Source: Ooceraea biroi (taxonomy: Eukaryota; Arthropoda; Insecta; Hymenoptera; Formicidae). Taken from it: DNA of 64,000 bases. The DNA lies in the NCBI RefSeq assembly GCF_003672135.1, contig NC_039507.1, positions 10,602,290 through 10,666,289 on the forward strand. The letters run 5' to 3'. Below the pieces are notes generated by a model that worked only from the letters and a program-made list of their open reading frames with translations, did no database searches and was not told where the DNA came from. The position numbers and the translations under genes were made by a program. Positions 24,470-37,342 of this stretch are shown here, one piece after another; positions within the stretch are counted from its first letter, which is position 1; every line of letters starts with the position of its first letter.

Positions 24470-27400
24470 GACGCGTCTGTGTGTAACATGCGTGCGTGAT
24501 AAGATATATACAGACACGTGCGTCGCATAAGATATATACAGAAGAGTAAACAACGCTTACACTTATACAGAAATATTTTCGCGTCCATAGTTAGGTGAGT
24601 TTCGATGGAAAATATTCGATCGACGATGTTGAGATTACGCTATTAAAGAATGTAAATATCGGGTAAATAATGAATGTTGTAAATCTTCGATCCAACGAGA
24701 CGAGAAATTCAAAGTATTGTATAATAAATATCATAAATGCTTCAACAGGTCTGATTTTTATTATCTCGAGCATATTTCTGTGACACCGTAAGATAAATTT
24801 GCGTGAAACGCGAACGTTTTCCGTGAAACTCCTTAAACAGGACTTTACACACATGCGTACACATACGATCAAGTACTGGCCCGCCCGAGCCTGAGTTTGA
24901 TTCAAAGTTTATACTTTTAATAATTTATTTCTGTAACAAGTTTTGACCTACTATAGAGAAAATTCTTGCACGTGCGCTGAGCGACGTTCTTAAGATATCG
25001 CGTGCACGCAATTGTAAATTTTATAGTAAAATAGATGTAATCACATATATATATATATATATTTTATGATCGTAATTATTATCCACTTAATCGGCGAGCT
25101 CGTCGAGATTTTAACAAGGAAGATACAATAAATTAAGTTAAAATTGACAATAAATCTTGGTGTAAAAGTGTGCGCCAAAAAAGAGAAAGGAAAAAAGAGA
25201 AAGAAACGAAGAAACAGACTCTGACCTCGGAAAGGCATGGTACCCCAAAATACATGATTTAGTATTATAGTTTTATTATTAAACTAGAAGATAAAAAACC
25301 GACGAGAGACATCCACTCACAGATATACATATATATTACGTATAAGAGTATATATGTTAAATATTAATGCAATGATTACGATTTACATTGTTATGAATGA
25401 ACGTGTATAAAGTTATCTAAGTGACTTCTAAGTTTTAACGAAAAACGGAAGTTTGAGAGAAATATGCCATTATGACTTTTTAAGTATCGTGAATTACATT
25501 ATTCATATTATATTTGTTTTTAATATTCAGAATTAAATCACAAAGAGAGAGAGAGCATCGCGTATCAGTATACGTTTCTTTAAGCTCTACTGTGGAACTG
25601 CTTTTCTTACTTGTATCACGCAAGCGTTTTTACCGCTGTGAGAATTTTCGCTGCAGCGATCGCTGATCTTCGACGCTAGCGGTCGCTAACAAAGAGAAGG
25701 ATCACTTTTATACATTTTTAAGATGCGATCTTTTAAAGCACACTTACCGGATGTGCAAACCCACCCACTCTTATTAGGCAGCGACACTTTAGGTTTAGAG
25801 GGATGTGTTTGTATTCCTTATAATCGCCTTACTTTATATTCTAAGATCGTTTTCTATAGTTCTTACTGATCAATAATTTTTCTTATTTAGTGTACTTTGT
25901 TTGTTTTTATGTTTCTATTACACTTATACAGAGCAATGTATCAGATTATATTAATTATTGAATGATAAAGGAATAGGTCACCATCATGGGATATAGCTAC
26001 GTGATAGAGTCTTACATTCTTCTTGAAATCAATTGAATCGACCTCGGGATTTTTTCAGAACTATATCGAGCTTCATTTTTTAAAAAATCAAGAATTTTAC
26101 GGCGGCTTCCTTCAGTGCAAAACATTGATCCGACTTGTGCGTTGTACCATCGTATAATTTTGACGCTGCTTTGCGCATCTCCGCGAGTTAAAACTATTTT
26201 TCAGAGCGTTAACAAGTGGCCAGCGTCCCACTGCAAAAAACTAAAAAAAAGCGTTTCGTACTTAATAATTATAATTTACCTGTTTTTTTTGTGACACACA
26301 TGGACCATGAAAAACGTGTATAGAGATCATCCATATACTCAATGACAATTCTTCTAAACGAGTAGAGGACCGCAATCAACTTTATTTAATCGCATCTCTC
26401 ATATAGATTATTATGCGTAAATACATTAAAATTTTTTACTTTAGTTAATATTATTATTATCGTGTATTCTTACTTTAATTAATTTTTACGGAACAAGTGG
26501 CAATGTATTTTGATCTCTCTTTTAGTCAGAAATGTGTCGCTTTTTATTTGGGTTGAGAAGTAAATTTATTATGTGATTAGCTGGAGCAGGAAGAAATTTA
26601 TATTTAATCGACATGCGGATGTGTTTATTTTTTTGAAAAAATGGCAGCTTTTTCGTATTTTTTACTTATTGTTACCGTTTTCTTTTTTCTTTTTAAGCTT
26701 AGTGCCCATTTGAGAGGAAACGAGTAAAATAAGAAAATAGGAGTAGATAGGAGAATGACTATCTATACTATCCGAGCAATAGCTCTATTTGTAACAAAAA
26801 TTGTGTCGAAAAATGATGTCCGACAGTATTCCTCTCAAATGAACACTAGCCAATATGATTGTATCGTTTTTTTTTATTACTTATAATAGTGATATCTTCT
26901 GTCAATGTAAATTGTGATTTCGTAAAATCTCGCATGCATATCAAATTGGAATGGTAACCACGGTTATATATGTTACATATATTCTCGCGAATAATTCTTG
27001 CGCTATTTATATACATTTAAAGGACAAATTTTCGTTTCTTATTACTTATCATCATAATTATAATTACAACGCATAGTTATAATTACAAAATATGTAATGA
27101 TTCCAGGATATTACGTTTCCTAACAAAAATGTGACGATATCTCGTGGTTACATATTTTAATAATGCGCGCGTTTTCCATAACTGTATGCAATACGTTTCA
27201 AATATACTCACAGAAATTTAGTTCACTCATATAAATCTTTCGTACCAGGATACAGAAGAGAGATGGATAGAGAACACAAAATTGAAAAAAAAGCAGCACC
27301 GACACTAATATTATTAACATTTACGCGTAATGATTTAAAAATAAGCGAATTACATTTGTAAGGAAAGATTATGAAAATATATATTTATCTATGTCTTCTG

Positions 27401-28783
27401 TGAAGATAGAAAAATAGTACTCTCTCACTCTATATTGATAATATTGGAAAACTCGAGGCCCGACAAAAAAAAGAATACAAAATACAGAAGTAGATTAAGA
27501 AAAAGAGGAAAAGAGACAACTCGCACTGTACACAATACATACGATATGATCGATCGATTGACTCAGATTTGTTAAATATCTTTGTACATATTTACACAAA
27601 GACCATGAGAAATCGTTCAAGTTCCAACAGCTACATTTTGGTAATAAGTTCTCCTGCGAGAAATAAAACTGTTTTGCTTGCAGCTCGTTACGAATACAGT
27701 TCCACACATTTTGAAATTGAAATTCAAACGTAAAAACTCTTCATTGATATTTTCATAGAGATCAACACCTTGATCTCTTACAGATGCAATACTCGAATAG
27801 GCGTTTATATACAATTTTTGTTAACGCGTTCTATTTTTGTTTATTGCGTTTATTTCGTTTATTAGTATCATGTGGCTAAACAGCATATGTGCATATAATA
27901 AACTACATTCATCGAGCTACATTCGAACTACATTCAAATTTATTGTGTTCCAGTTTATTTGTCTACCTTACGTGGTGATTTGTACTAAACACAAAATATA
28001 TAAATGTCTTATTCTAAAAAATATATTTTCTTGTACTTAGTGTACATTGTCAGTAAATGTAACGAAAAAACAGAATACTTTTGATTACGTTTAGAAGCGT
28101 TCATTCGTTTCATTAAATTCGATTTTATCTCTATGAAAATGTCAATTGCAACAAATGCATAATCGCTCTGTTAATTGATACAAAATAACTCGTAAAAATT
28201 TGCACCCTCTTGAAATTCTATTTATTCATATCCTGGAACTGCCATATCAAAGAATTGAGCTTGTGATTGTAAAGATATGACTAAAAACTATTGATCACAG
28301 AAAAAAAGAAACAAGAGGATCTACCTGTGTATATTATCATTAATAAAACGAAATGAGGATCAAAGTAGTTGTTTTAACAAGTAAATGAAAATAAATGAAA
28401 TGATATATCATTAAATTAGAGGTTTAAAAATATAATAGAACTCAGTATATGTACAGTATTTGAAAAACATGTTTATAATTTGTATGGAGAAAATAAATGA
28501 TTGATATAAAAAAAAGAAGAGTATTTTTAATTTTTAATTATCTTTGTTGTCCTTGTTGCGTGTTTTATATTTCCATGTATTTTATCTATAAAAGATTCTT
28601 CTAATATTTAATATTTTTGAACATATTTACAATTACTTTCAATAATAAATATGATCTACAAGTATTCTGGCCATATAAACTCTTGATATTGTATATATTT
28701 ATAATTAAAAAAAATATATATAAACAATCAATCTCATAATTGATAGACCACATTGTGTATATCTGTCTCCAATCAAAATTGTA

Positions 28784-28789
28784 TTTATT
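28784..28789 (-). terminator. Polyadenylation signal of PLPP5-like gene
   Basis: AATAAA on the minus strand, about 100 nt after the PLPP5-like stop codon. Confidence 0.5.
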
Positions 28790-28889
28790 CAGGTAACAAT
28801 ACACAAAATACAAATCTCCAAAATATTAACAAAAATATTAAATACTGTTTACGATATTATGTGCAACGCGTACAGACGTATTTTTTCCG

Positions 28890-30403
28890 TTATATCCACT
28901 TGATTTGCTCGCTCTTGTTGGACTTGGAGTCTGTTTGAATTTGTAACGTGAGTGCGGCGTACGGTTTGTCGCAATAGGGCGAATCTAACGGAGGATAATA
29001 GTGTCTGTAGCAGATGTACGTTAAGCAGTATCCTATCACTGACCCTACCAACACGTCTGAAACAGATTATGCATATTTGGTAAGATCGTAAATGGGATCC
29101 ATTACTTCATTAAAGAAGAACGCTTACCCTGCCAATGGTGGTGATAATCACAGGTTCTGCTTAACGCAATGGTAAGAGCAATACAGAGTGGTAAAAAGAA
29201 CGTGCACAATCTCCACGATTGTCCTTTTCCTGCCAAGCTGAATGTGTGTAACTTTCCAGCTAAGTACAAGGCAATAAAACCAAAACTGGCGAACGCAACT
29301 GGAAAGAAAAATTACTTATAAAAACATCACTTCGCCATGAATGCTTGTTAAAAATATTAATGCACAAACAAATCTATGTCTTTAAAGATGTGTCCGTTAA
29401 TGTAACGTTTACGTACACGAGGAATGTCCGCTTGGGAATGACTTCCTTCCGTCTCTGATAGCAATCGGATCTCCAGTGCACTTAAATGCTGAATTCATTT
29501 GTCCATCTGGAAAACACCGCCAGAAGAAATCTGGTCTTGGACGACCTACAGATAAATTATGCGGATAAAATGAAATCATACACAAGTTAAATCATACAAT
29601 ACGGATTTATGTTACCTCAATACTTTAATTACATACCTACTATAAGTTTCAATATATCTGTAATAAGACCATTAAGTCCTAAGGCTAACGTCACAGATAA
29701 TACTGACTGTTGAAGATCAACTTTGTCTTTATATATTATGAAAAAGAAACAGATAACAGCTACTGGTAACATAAATACAAGTGGCTGAAAAGATATTTCA
29801 TTAAGCATCCACTGTCTTTAAAGTATATTCGATATATTATCAAAATTTATGACACACTGCGCAAATACCCATAATACTGTAGTTGGAACGAAAGAATCTG
29901 TTCTTGGATTTCTGTACAACCACAACTCATTTTCGTGAATTTTCCTTGTAAATGGTTCTGCACTCTCTAGCTCCCTAAACAGATATCAAAAAGTATTCAT
30001 TTAATTTGACAAATAAAATATTCTTATGATAAAAAAACTTATTGACAATTTCAGATAGTATTTAAAAATAAATATGTAAATCTTTTATCCTTCAAACATG
30101 CAGTATACCGTGCCAACTATACTCTGTCTATTCTGTTAGTATAATTACTGATAGAAATTTATAAGTATCTGTTTTAAATAATGTATAATAATACAAATGG
30201 GATTGCTATTACTGTTATTACACAATAATGGATCTCTTATTCTGATGAATATCATTTAATAACATAGGGCACTTATCGTAACATATTGTTTTTATTCACA
30301 TCTATTAAATGTCAACTTACACGAATAGCACGGCCAGAAAGACACGTAGCAGAACGTCAAACCAAAAGCCCACCGAAACCTGAAGTCCGCGTATGTTAGT
30401 CAT
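28890..30403 (-). CDS. PLPP5: Phospholipid phosphatase 5-like (PAP2 family)
   Basis: Integral-membrane lipid phosphatase that dephosphorylates phosphatidate, diacylglycerol pyrophosphate or lysophosphatidate. Minus-strand exons are 30403-30321, 29974-29869, 29784-29637, 29545-29417, 29298-29128 and 29056-28890. They give 267 aa, close to the usual length of human PLPP5 (about 264). All three PAP2 motifs are intact: K-x6-RP (K109 to P117, within KLIVGRPRP), PSGH at 150-153, and SR-x5-H-x3-D from S202 to D213. The catalytic triad is therefore complete. The N-terminus has an amphipathic/hydrophobic segment (VLLRVFLAVLFV), and at least four further hydrophobic stretches surround the motifs. The start ATG is fixed by an in-frame stop upstream. 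It is transcribed divergently from KANSL3. The alternative call PLPP4 is less likely but cannot be separated from a single sequence. Confidence 0.9.
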
Positions 30404-31415
30404 CTCAATATATTATGCATTTAAACTAAAATCAGATCGCGCCGATCTATATAAAAAAGGCATAAAAATGTTAAACTTAAAAAATTCATCATGTAATAAC
30501 ACTAATAATGTGCCTCGCGTCACCGATTGGCACGTATGTACAGTATATAAATACAATTGAATCAAGTGCAGTAATGCAGCTCACCGGATTTTGTGTTGCT
30601 TAAAACAGAATGCGCATATACCAAATAAGGCGGTTCCTCGGTAATCTAATCGAACGTCTTTTTTTGTGTATGTACTTTCTTTTATTCTCTCTTTCTCAGC
30701 GCTATCTAAACAGTTTAAAAATAAAAACTTTATTCGTCAATGATTCGTATTAGTCGTATTACAAAAATATTGCAATGTCTAATCTGCCGTTGAGTCGTGC
30801 TACTCTGCTACTCACTTTTTTTAGCCAAAGACGGTATAACTAGAGCCACACAGCAACGCTAGGGAATAATAACTAAATGCACTAGATGGCCAATCAATAG
30901 CCATGTATAAAATGTCTCTGATAGATTACGAACTACGTTCATAGTGTTCACAGTCAAGACATCCTTCGATTGACGCGAAATAAGTACATACTTGCTGCAT
31001 TATTCTTGAACTTGAGTAAATAATATCACGTTATTATAGCGTGATAAATTAAGAAACTCTCGTCGTGTGATGTGAAAGAAAGAAATATAGGTTAGTATAT
31101 AGGTTAATTTTGATATCCTTTATTGCGATCTGATTTTTAATTTGCAGGCTATAAATACCTTAATAACGCATTAAAATTAATATAATTACTCATATTGCAT
31201 GAATCCAAGGCATAAGATTATATCATCTTGTGAATTCTTGCCACGATATATGTCTATATGATTATGTAATGTTCATTCCAGGAAATATTATTCCCTGTTG
31301 TGAAAGTGTTTTGCAATATATACATTGCAACATCTGGATAAAACGCAGAAATATCAACTGCGCAGATATTTATCTCAGTGACTAGCAAATTCAATTGTGG
31401 AAATAAGAAAGTATA
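30404..31415. promoter_or_regulatory. Divergent promoter region, PLPP5-like / KANSL3
   Basis: 1 kb between opposed start codons, with no coding signal. It must hold both 5'UTRs and promoters, possibly with a KANSL3 5'UTR intron. A TAGATGGC motif lies near 30885. Confidence 0.55.
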
Positions 31416-34400
31416 ATGTTAACCTCTGTGTCTGCGACACCATCTACCTCTGTGAGCAGTTCTGGGCTACCAAGTCCAACCACTGATATAGTCGATGACA
31501 ACTCAAATAGACTGACAGTTTACTTACAACAACTCTCTGGCAATTATGAAGTCGATATTGATATAATAGCCAAAGATCATTGTTACGCTCGACCATGGAA
31601 TTGGAAACCAGAGAACATTTATGTGAAGCCAGTAAAGAAACTATTTTTCTCAAAGAACATTGCAACAAGGCAAGCTCATTAATATAAGCTTCATTATATC
31701 TGACTTGAGTTAAAATTAACATTATACCTACCTTAGTCAGTTAAATCTTTGTTTGAAAAAGTGATATGATAAAAATCTAGATACAAATTAAGTAAAACAA
31801 TAAAACTGTTTTACAATGTTATTTTTTACATTATAGTGATAAACGTAGGAAGAATGAAGAGATCGAAGTGGAAGATGTTGACGGTGAACCATCATCACCA
31901 CCTTTCGATTTAAATAGGACTCGACAATTAATGGACGAATTTCAACGTTTAGCAAGTTTCGCGCGACCCGAAGAAGAAGAGGATTGGGAGGAGAAGATGG
32001 ATAAAACTTTATTTTCTCCAGTTCAGAATCGAATATTCACCAAAGTGACGCGGATACTAAACTCGGAGAGGCTTGCGAGATTAGCGAAGGCTAAAAGTGT
32101 AACGGAACCAATCTTTCGAAGAACATTTGTCGATATCGCGGCGAGACGATTTCGAGAAACATTAGCATCAACAGGATGGGATTGGAGACTGACTCAATGG
32201 TTGCACAATTTATTGTTTGAACATCTTCCTCAGGAATACCTGGCCATTTATCTAGATATTTTACAAGCTTTGAGACTAAAAATCCCACAGCTGATTGACA
32301 AAATGATCGCTATACAGCCAAATATCAGCGCTAAGGGGGGTTCCATAACATGGGAAACACTCGGATCACTCTTGAAACGATCTTGGGATCCGGTCGCGCC
32401 GAGTTTAAACGGGAATAGAGTCGTAAATATCGTAACTTGATCATTAATAGGGATTACAGTGTTAGAACAAGGACTAATGTAATCGATTGCAGAAGAAGTT
32501 GCCCGGAAATCCGATCTTAGTAGTAGTGTCATCCGGCGTCAGCTCAACCGTTTCTTCGCGTCACCATAAGTGGATCACTCAGTTGGGATCGTTAGGAATG
32601 GTCGCCACTGTACACACGCATTTGGGTTTGGCAGCTAACAGGATGACCATGATGGTGTGCATGGATCAACTGGTTCAAGCTACGAGAGCCAAGATACAAG
32701 ACGTCAGGAGCGATTGTCCCGGTAGGCCAATCATTCTTGTAGGTTTTAACACCGGCGCAGCGCTTGCTTGTCAGGTAATCTTCTTTTCCTCATATCTTTT
32801 TATTCCTCCCATCTCATCCCATTGTTAACTCTTGTTTACTTATTACGCTACGCAGGTGGCACAGATGGAACACGTAACTGCCGTCATTTGCATTGGATTT
32901 CCTTTCGCAACGGTCGAAGGAAAACGGGGTACACCGGACGATACATTAATGGACATTCGTTGCCCTGTCATGTTTATTATCGGGCAGAACGCTACTCTTG
33001 TTAGGCCCGATGATTTAGAGGAGCTTCGCGAAAAGATGCTGGTCGAGACGAGTCTGGTGGTTGTGGGCACGGCCGACGATTACCTCAGGATATCCACATC
33101 GAAAAAGGTGCTCGAGGGCATCACGCAGAGTATGGTGGATAGATGTATATTGGATGAGATTGGTGACTTTGTTGGTAGCATTCTGTTGCAACCACATCCG
33201 TTACCGTTGAGACCAACGATGGCTAATTCTGACAAGAGTAAAAAGGAACTTCACAAACGAAGAAATTCGACCAGCAGTTCTGTAGAGAGTGAGCCCAATT
33301 CGCCAGTCACGAAGAAATCCCGACCGAACACACCAGTATCCTCTGGTGCACTGTCAGTTGGGGCAAACGCGACATCGACCTCCTCTCCCAAAATCGGTAC
33401 ATTCAGCACCCAATCGAGCCTAGTGCAAGTAAGCGGACAACACACGAATCACACACCCACTTTGAAACGGAAACGACAATCGAACAACCAGAAAAGTCAA
33501 TTCACGGAGCACCTAAAGACCTCTAGACTTTCTGGACAGGTAATAATGAAATATAATTATATTACCATACCTATCTATAATGCAATCGATGAAATATTTA
33601 TAACTATAATTTGAGTGAGTTATTAATGTACAACTTTGGAAAATATACGTGTACGTATAATATTGCGACACGTGATGAAACTGATGAAGAACATAAATTT
33701 TATTGCAGACAAATATTAATGCGGATAACGGTATAACACTCAACATCGGTACATTGGCGAGTCTGGCGCCGATAGGACCAATACGTTTAGCACCTACCAC
33801 CGTAAATCAATCCATCAACACATCCTCCAAGACATCCAACACGTCCAAATCATCGATCATGCCCGTCAAGATACCGAAGATCGTCTCGACAAGCGTGCCA
33901 CTGCAGAACGTTTCGAAGATGAAAACGATCGTATCTTCCAATAAGTCTTATTCGAACATAATCCCGAGTAATTATAGACACACGCAGGTCAACGTGCCTG
34001 ATAAAAACGGAGATGCGAAATTAGTAAATGTTTTCACCGAGGGTGGAAATCAAATAAGAGTCACCACGACTCCCGGAGGTAAGACATTTATTTTACGCCT
34101 ATAGCTATTAACATCGGTATCAGTTGTCAGTAGAAATTTCGACAATTTTATATTCTTTCTTTCAAATTAAATAGGAGGGAGCAGCAGTAGGCCTGTCGCG
34201 ACAAGTGGCACATTGTCGAATCTATTACAGAATGGAAAGAACTCGATCTCGCTCGCAAGCGGTGTGTCCCCTGCCCGTGTATCATCCAGCTCCAGTATCC
34301 TATTAACGACCGGCAATGCGCCTGCGAGTAATGTAACACCATCAACATCAACTACTTCAAAAGGTAAATTGCTAATATCTAATCAATTATTAAACAATTT

Positions 34401-36917
34401 ACCTTCCTGAAACGTAGTTAGTTGTTATTTGGTTGATCATCTATATGAGACTACGTAAAAGTCAAACGTACACATATATTACTACTGTAGTAGGCTTTTC
34501 TACTGTTAAAATATATACATATACCATTATATAATGTGGATGTAAAATTATATTATTTATTTATATACATTTTTTTCTGAAACATTGATTAATTCCTGTA
34601 TGTATTTCAATAAGAGAAATACATCGCATAACAGTAAAAATTTCTAACTTATAGTACAGACTATTAATATATGAATTTCTATTAAACTCAAATTTATTGT
34701 GAATTTTCTCTCTTTAAAACCAAATTATCCTTCTCCTTAACTGCTTAGACTGCTTAACATTAATTTGATAGTAGATTTATTTTAATTTGTCAGCTCTTTC
34801 TCTTCTCTTATACGCATATTTCCTTTAATTTTATTCGCAATAGTAACAACAACACAGTCTATAACAATATCAACAACAAAGTAATCTAAAAGGAACATGC
34901 GCTTCTATAGTTTTCAATTTCATTACACACATTCATTACACGTTGTAATCTCTTTTGATAAAATAATGCAAATATACATATAAAAAGAATATAGGTGAAA
35001 AATTTTATCTCTGTCCAAGCGAAGCCTATTTCTTTCACCAATGTGAGAATGTACATAATGAATCTAAAATTACATAAAAAAATACACAAATACATAAATT
35101 TATAATTTATATTAGACATACATGTATATTAGATATTTGTATAGGCATATATTATGTCATGTCCTTATACGTTAATAACGCTTATGGATGAGCGTCATGC
35201 ATAGGCATTTTAAGTACATATTGAAAAGGAATATTGTACATAATATCAGGTTGCTTTTTATTTTGTATTCAATAAATATTTTTTGTGACATAATTCGAAT
35301 TTGTTTAATTCCCACAACCTTAATCCCATCCATTGAATAAAATAAAAAATTAATAAGTTTCTAATGCGAGCAGGTAATTGTTTAGAGGACATTTAATTAG
35401 CATCTATTTCCATCAGGTATTTTGTGGGCAATAATAAACACTTATTATTATAGCAATAGATTTTTTACTTCTAAGAATACTCGATATGAGGAAGTTCGTT
35501 TGATATTTACATAATTCAATAAGGTAATTTAAATTTCTTTGTCATTCTCAATATCAACAATTAAAATGTTTTTAATTATTTACTGAATTAATAAACTATT
35601 TTTAACACTAAAATATTAAATGCAGTTAAAATAAATATATTAGATAATTAAAATCCTAAAATCAGATATGAAAAACAGAATTATTTTATAATCATATATA
35701 AATGTGTATATTATACAGGATGTTGATGTGTAGTTGAGATTATATTTGAAATATTATTGCATGTTTATAATATTTGCAATAAGCATACGTATATCTTTCC
35801 AAGAAATTTAAGACAAATATACCTATATTTTATAGCAATGGAGGAGATAGGAGTAAGCAGCAGCTCTCACTTATTGGACATATCCAAGTCGGCGCATTCA
35901 CGACAAGGAACTGCATCTGATAATGCAGCAATCGATAACTCCCATCATGATACGTCATGCAGTAACATAGTTATTGTTGAAAATTCTCTTCACAACAGAA
36001 GCGCGCCTTCGTCAGTGATAGTTCCGCTTAATAGCCAAAATCCCGGAAACATATTGCCGTTATCCAACAAGCTGAAGATCTCTCAAAAGTCAATGAAGGC
36101 AATGCCGAAAATCACGCTCAATGCCAACAATCTGCAGAGACTCCAAAAGGCAAAGTCACAGAACATCCAGAGAAAGAATGTCGTAAATGATCTGGATGAT
36201 GATCTAGGGAATATACTAGACATACCGATAATATTTGCCAAAGACGACGACAACTTAAGCAGCATTGATAAGATACCAGTTGTAACTCAAGCGATGCCAA
36301 CCAAGGAGCCTCAGGAAAGACCCAAGCTAAACAATACTACTAAGATAGTTCTTATAAGTAACAAACAAGATAACAAGTTGCAACAAACATCGAGTAAATC
36401 TGGAGCAGCTTCTAGTCAAGCCGTCATATGTCCCAATATACCTATACAGAATCTAAATCGGCTAGTAGTGCAATCGCAGAACAGCAATGTGCAAGCAAAG
36501 ACCAGAGTCCGAGTGCCAATGGACAATCGGCCAGTGCAACCTGCTGTAAAGTACACCAAAATCATATTGGCAAAAAGGAAGGCACAACCGACTCCACGTA
36601 ACGTCGAAAGGAACGAGCAGATAATTGCAGCGAGGACCTTGGCGGACGCACCCAAAATCTTGACTTTTGAAAAAGACGAAGACAGGTACGTGCAGACGCA
36701 GTCTTGCAAAATATCGACCAATTACGAGAATTCCTTTACGGATAACGCACTTGAGATCGAGGACGCTATTAAGACAAATATCATTGAGCGTAGCAAATAC
36801 GTACCCGCACTTGCGACTCTTGACAATCACTCCAATATTTTGAGCGAGACGAATTTAAACAACAAAGAGGACGCAGATTTGTCTACTTTCGACATTACCA
36901 ATGAAATGCAAATGTAG
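31416..36917 (+). CDS. KANSL3: KAT8 regulatory NSL complex subunit 3 (KANSL3/NSL3)
   Basis: Subunit of the MOF-containing non-specific lethal histone acetyltransferase complex, which acts at promoters. Exons are 31416-31669, 31837-32422, 32493-32774, 32856-33539, 33709-34078, 34175-34363 and 35836-36917. They give 1148 aa with every phase closing. Residues 1-280 match the KANSL3 N-terminal region (HCYARPWNW, MAQNK-like PVQNRIF, SERLARLA, TQWLH). An alpha/beta-hydrolase fold runs from about 281 to 510 (KKLPGNPILVVVSSG, then RPIILVGFNTG, then FIIGQNA). The nucleophile elbow reads GFNTG at 364-368, with Asn where an active hydrolase has Ser, as in the human protein, so it is expected to be non-catalytic. 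The rest is a Ser/Thr-rich disordered tail. Intron 1 is GC-AG: the exon ends AACAAG before gcaagc, and no GT donor keeps the frame. A shorter C-terminus is possible by reading through at 34364. Confidence 0.9.
34364..34410 (+). other. KANSL3: Alternative short C-terminus of KANSL3 (intron read-through)
   Basis: If the donor at 34364 (AAAG then gtaaat) is not used, the frame stays open for 15 more codons to TGA at 34408-34410. This gives an 803-aa form. An AATAAA at 35271-35276, still inside the intron, could end such a transcript. Confidence 0.45.
34411..35835 (+). other. KANSL3 last intron / possible alternative 3'UTR
   Basis: 1.4 kb of AT-rich sequence with no coding signal and an intronic AATAAA at 35271-35276. 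It ends in a tttatag acceptor. The frame open from 35757 is only intron read-through ahead of the exon at 35836. Confidence 0.6.
35271..35276 (+). terminator. Intronic AATAAA in KANSL3
   Basis: AATAAA roughly 860 nt after the alternative stop at 34410 and 560 nt before the last exon. It is a candidate for intronic polyadenylation. Confidence 0.4.
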
Positions 36918-37342
36918 AATACACATGATTCCTTTATAAAAATTCATGACGTGCCGATAGCGTATTATGCGACGAGACACCTGCGAAATATATTATTTCA
37001 AAGTGTCAATATCTTTTATTATATTATATTAGTTATAATTTTTGACACAAGTATGTAATGTATTATTTATATTATTACATATTACTGTATTATTGTAACT
37101 AATATATTGATGCGTTAATTATTATATACATGTTAACATGACATACTGGTTTCTGAGCTTTAATAGTGATAATTAATATGTATTTTGTTAATTTTATTAT
37201 AATAAAACTGCAATTTATCTCGAAATTCATGCATTACGTGTACATGCAAGCAAGAAAAGAACGCGTATATGTACCAAAAATATTTATTATTTATTTATTC
37301 AAATGCCTAATAAATTTTCTTCCATATAGGGGAGACAATTAT
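36918..37342. other. Convergent 3' region, KANSL3 / EME1
   Basis: 425 bp between the stop codons of two convergent genes. AATAAA at 37201-37206 (+) fits the KANSL3 end. TTTATT at 37283-37288 (AATAAA on the minus strand) fits the EME1 end. These leave 3' ends that nearly abut or overlap. Confidence 0.6.

Larger units (their letters stand above)
24337..28889. other. Long scalloped 3'UTR and intergenic region
   Basis: 4.5 kb without coding signal. Hexamer AATAAA occurs at 24723-24728 and 25127-25132, and again near 28490. The scalloped transcript end therefore cannot be fixed from sequence. A (CA)n tract lies at 24446-24469 and a (TA)n tract at 25044-25062. A TGTAAATA motif near 24653 fits a Pumilio element if this is 3'UTR. 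The lower end also contains the 3'UTR of the minus-strand PLPP5-like gene. Confidence 0.55.

Noticed and set aside
35757..35837. Upstream 27 codons of the open frame leading into the last KANSL3 exon
   Set aside because: They precede a clear tttatag acceptor at 35835 and are not needed, since the upstream exon joins in phase at 35836.
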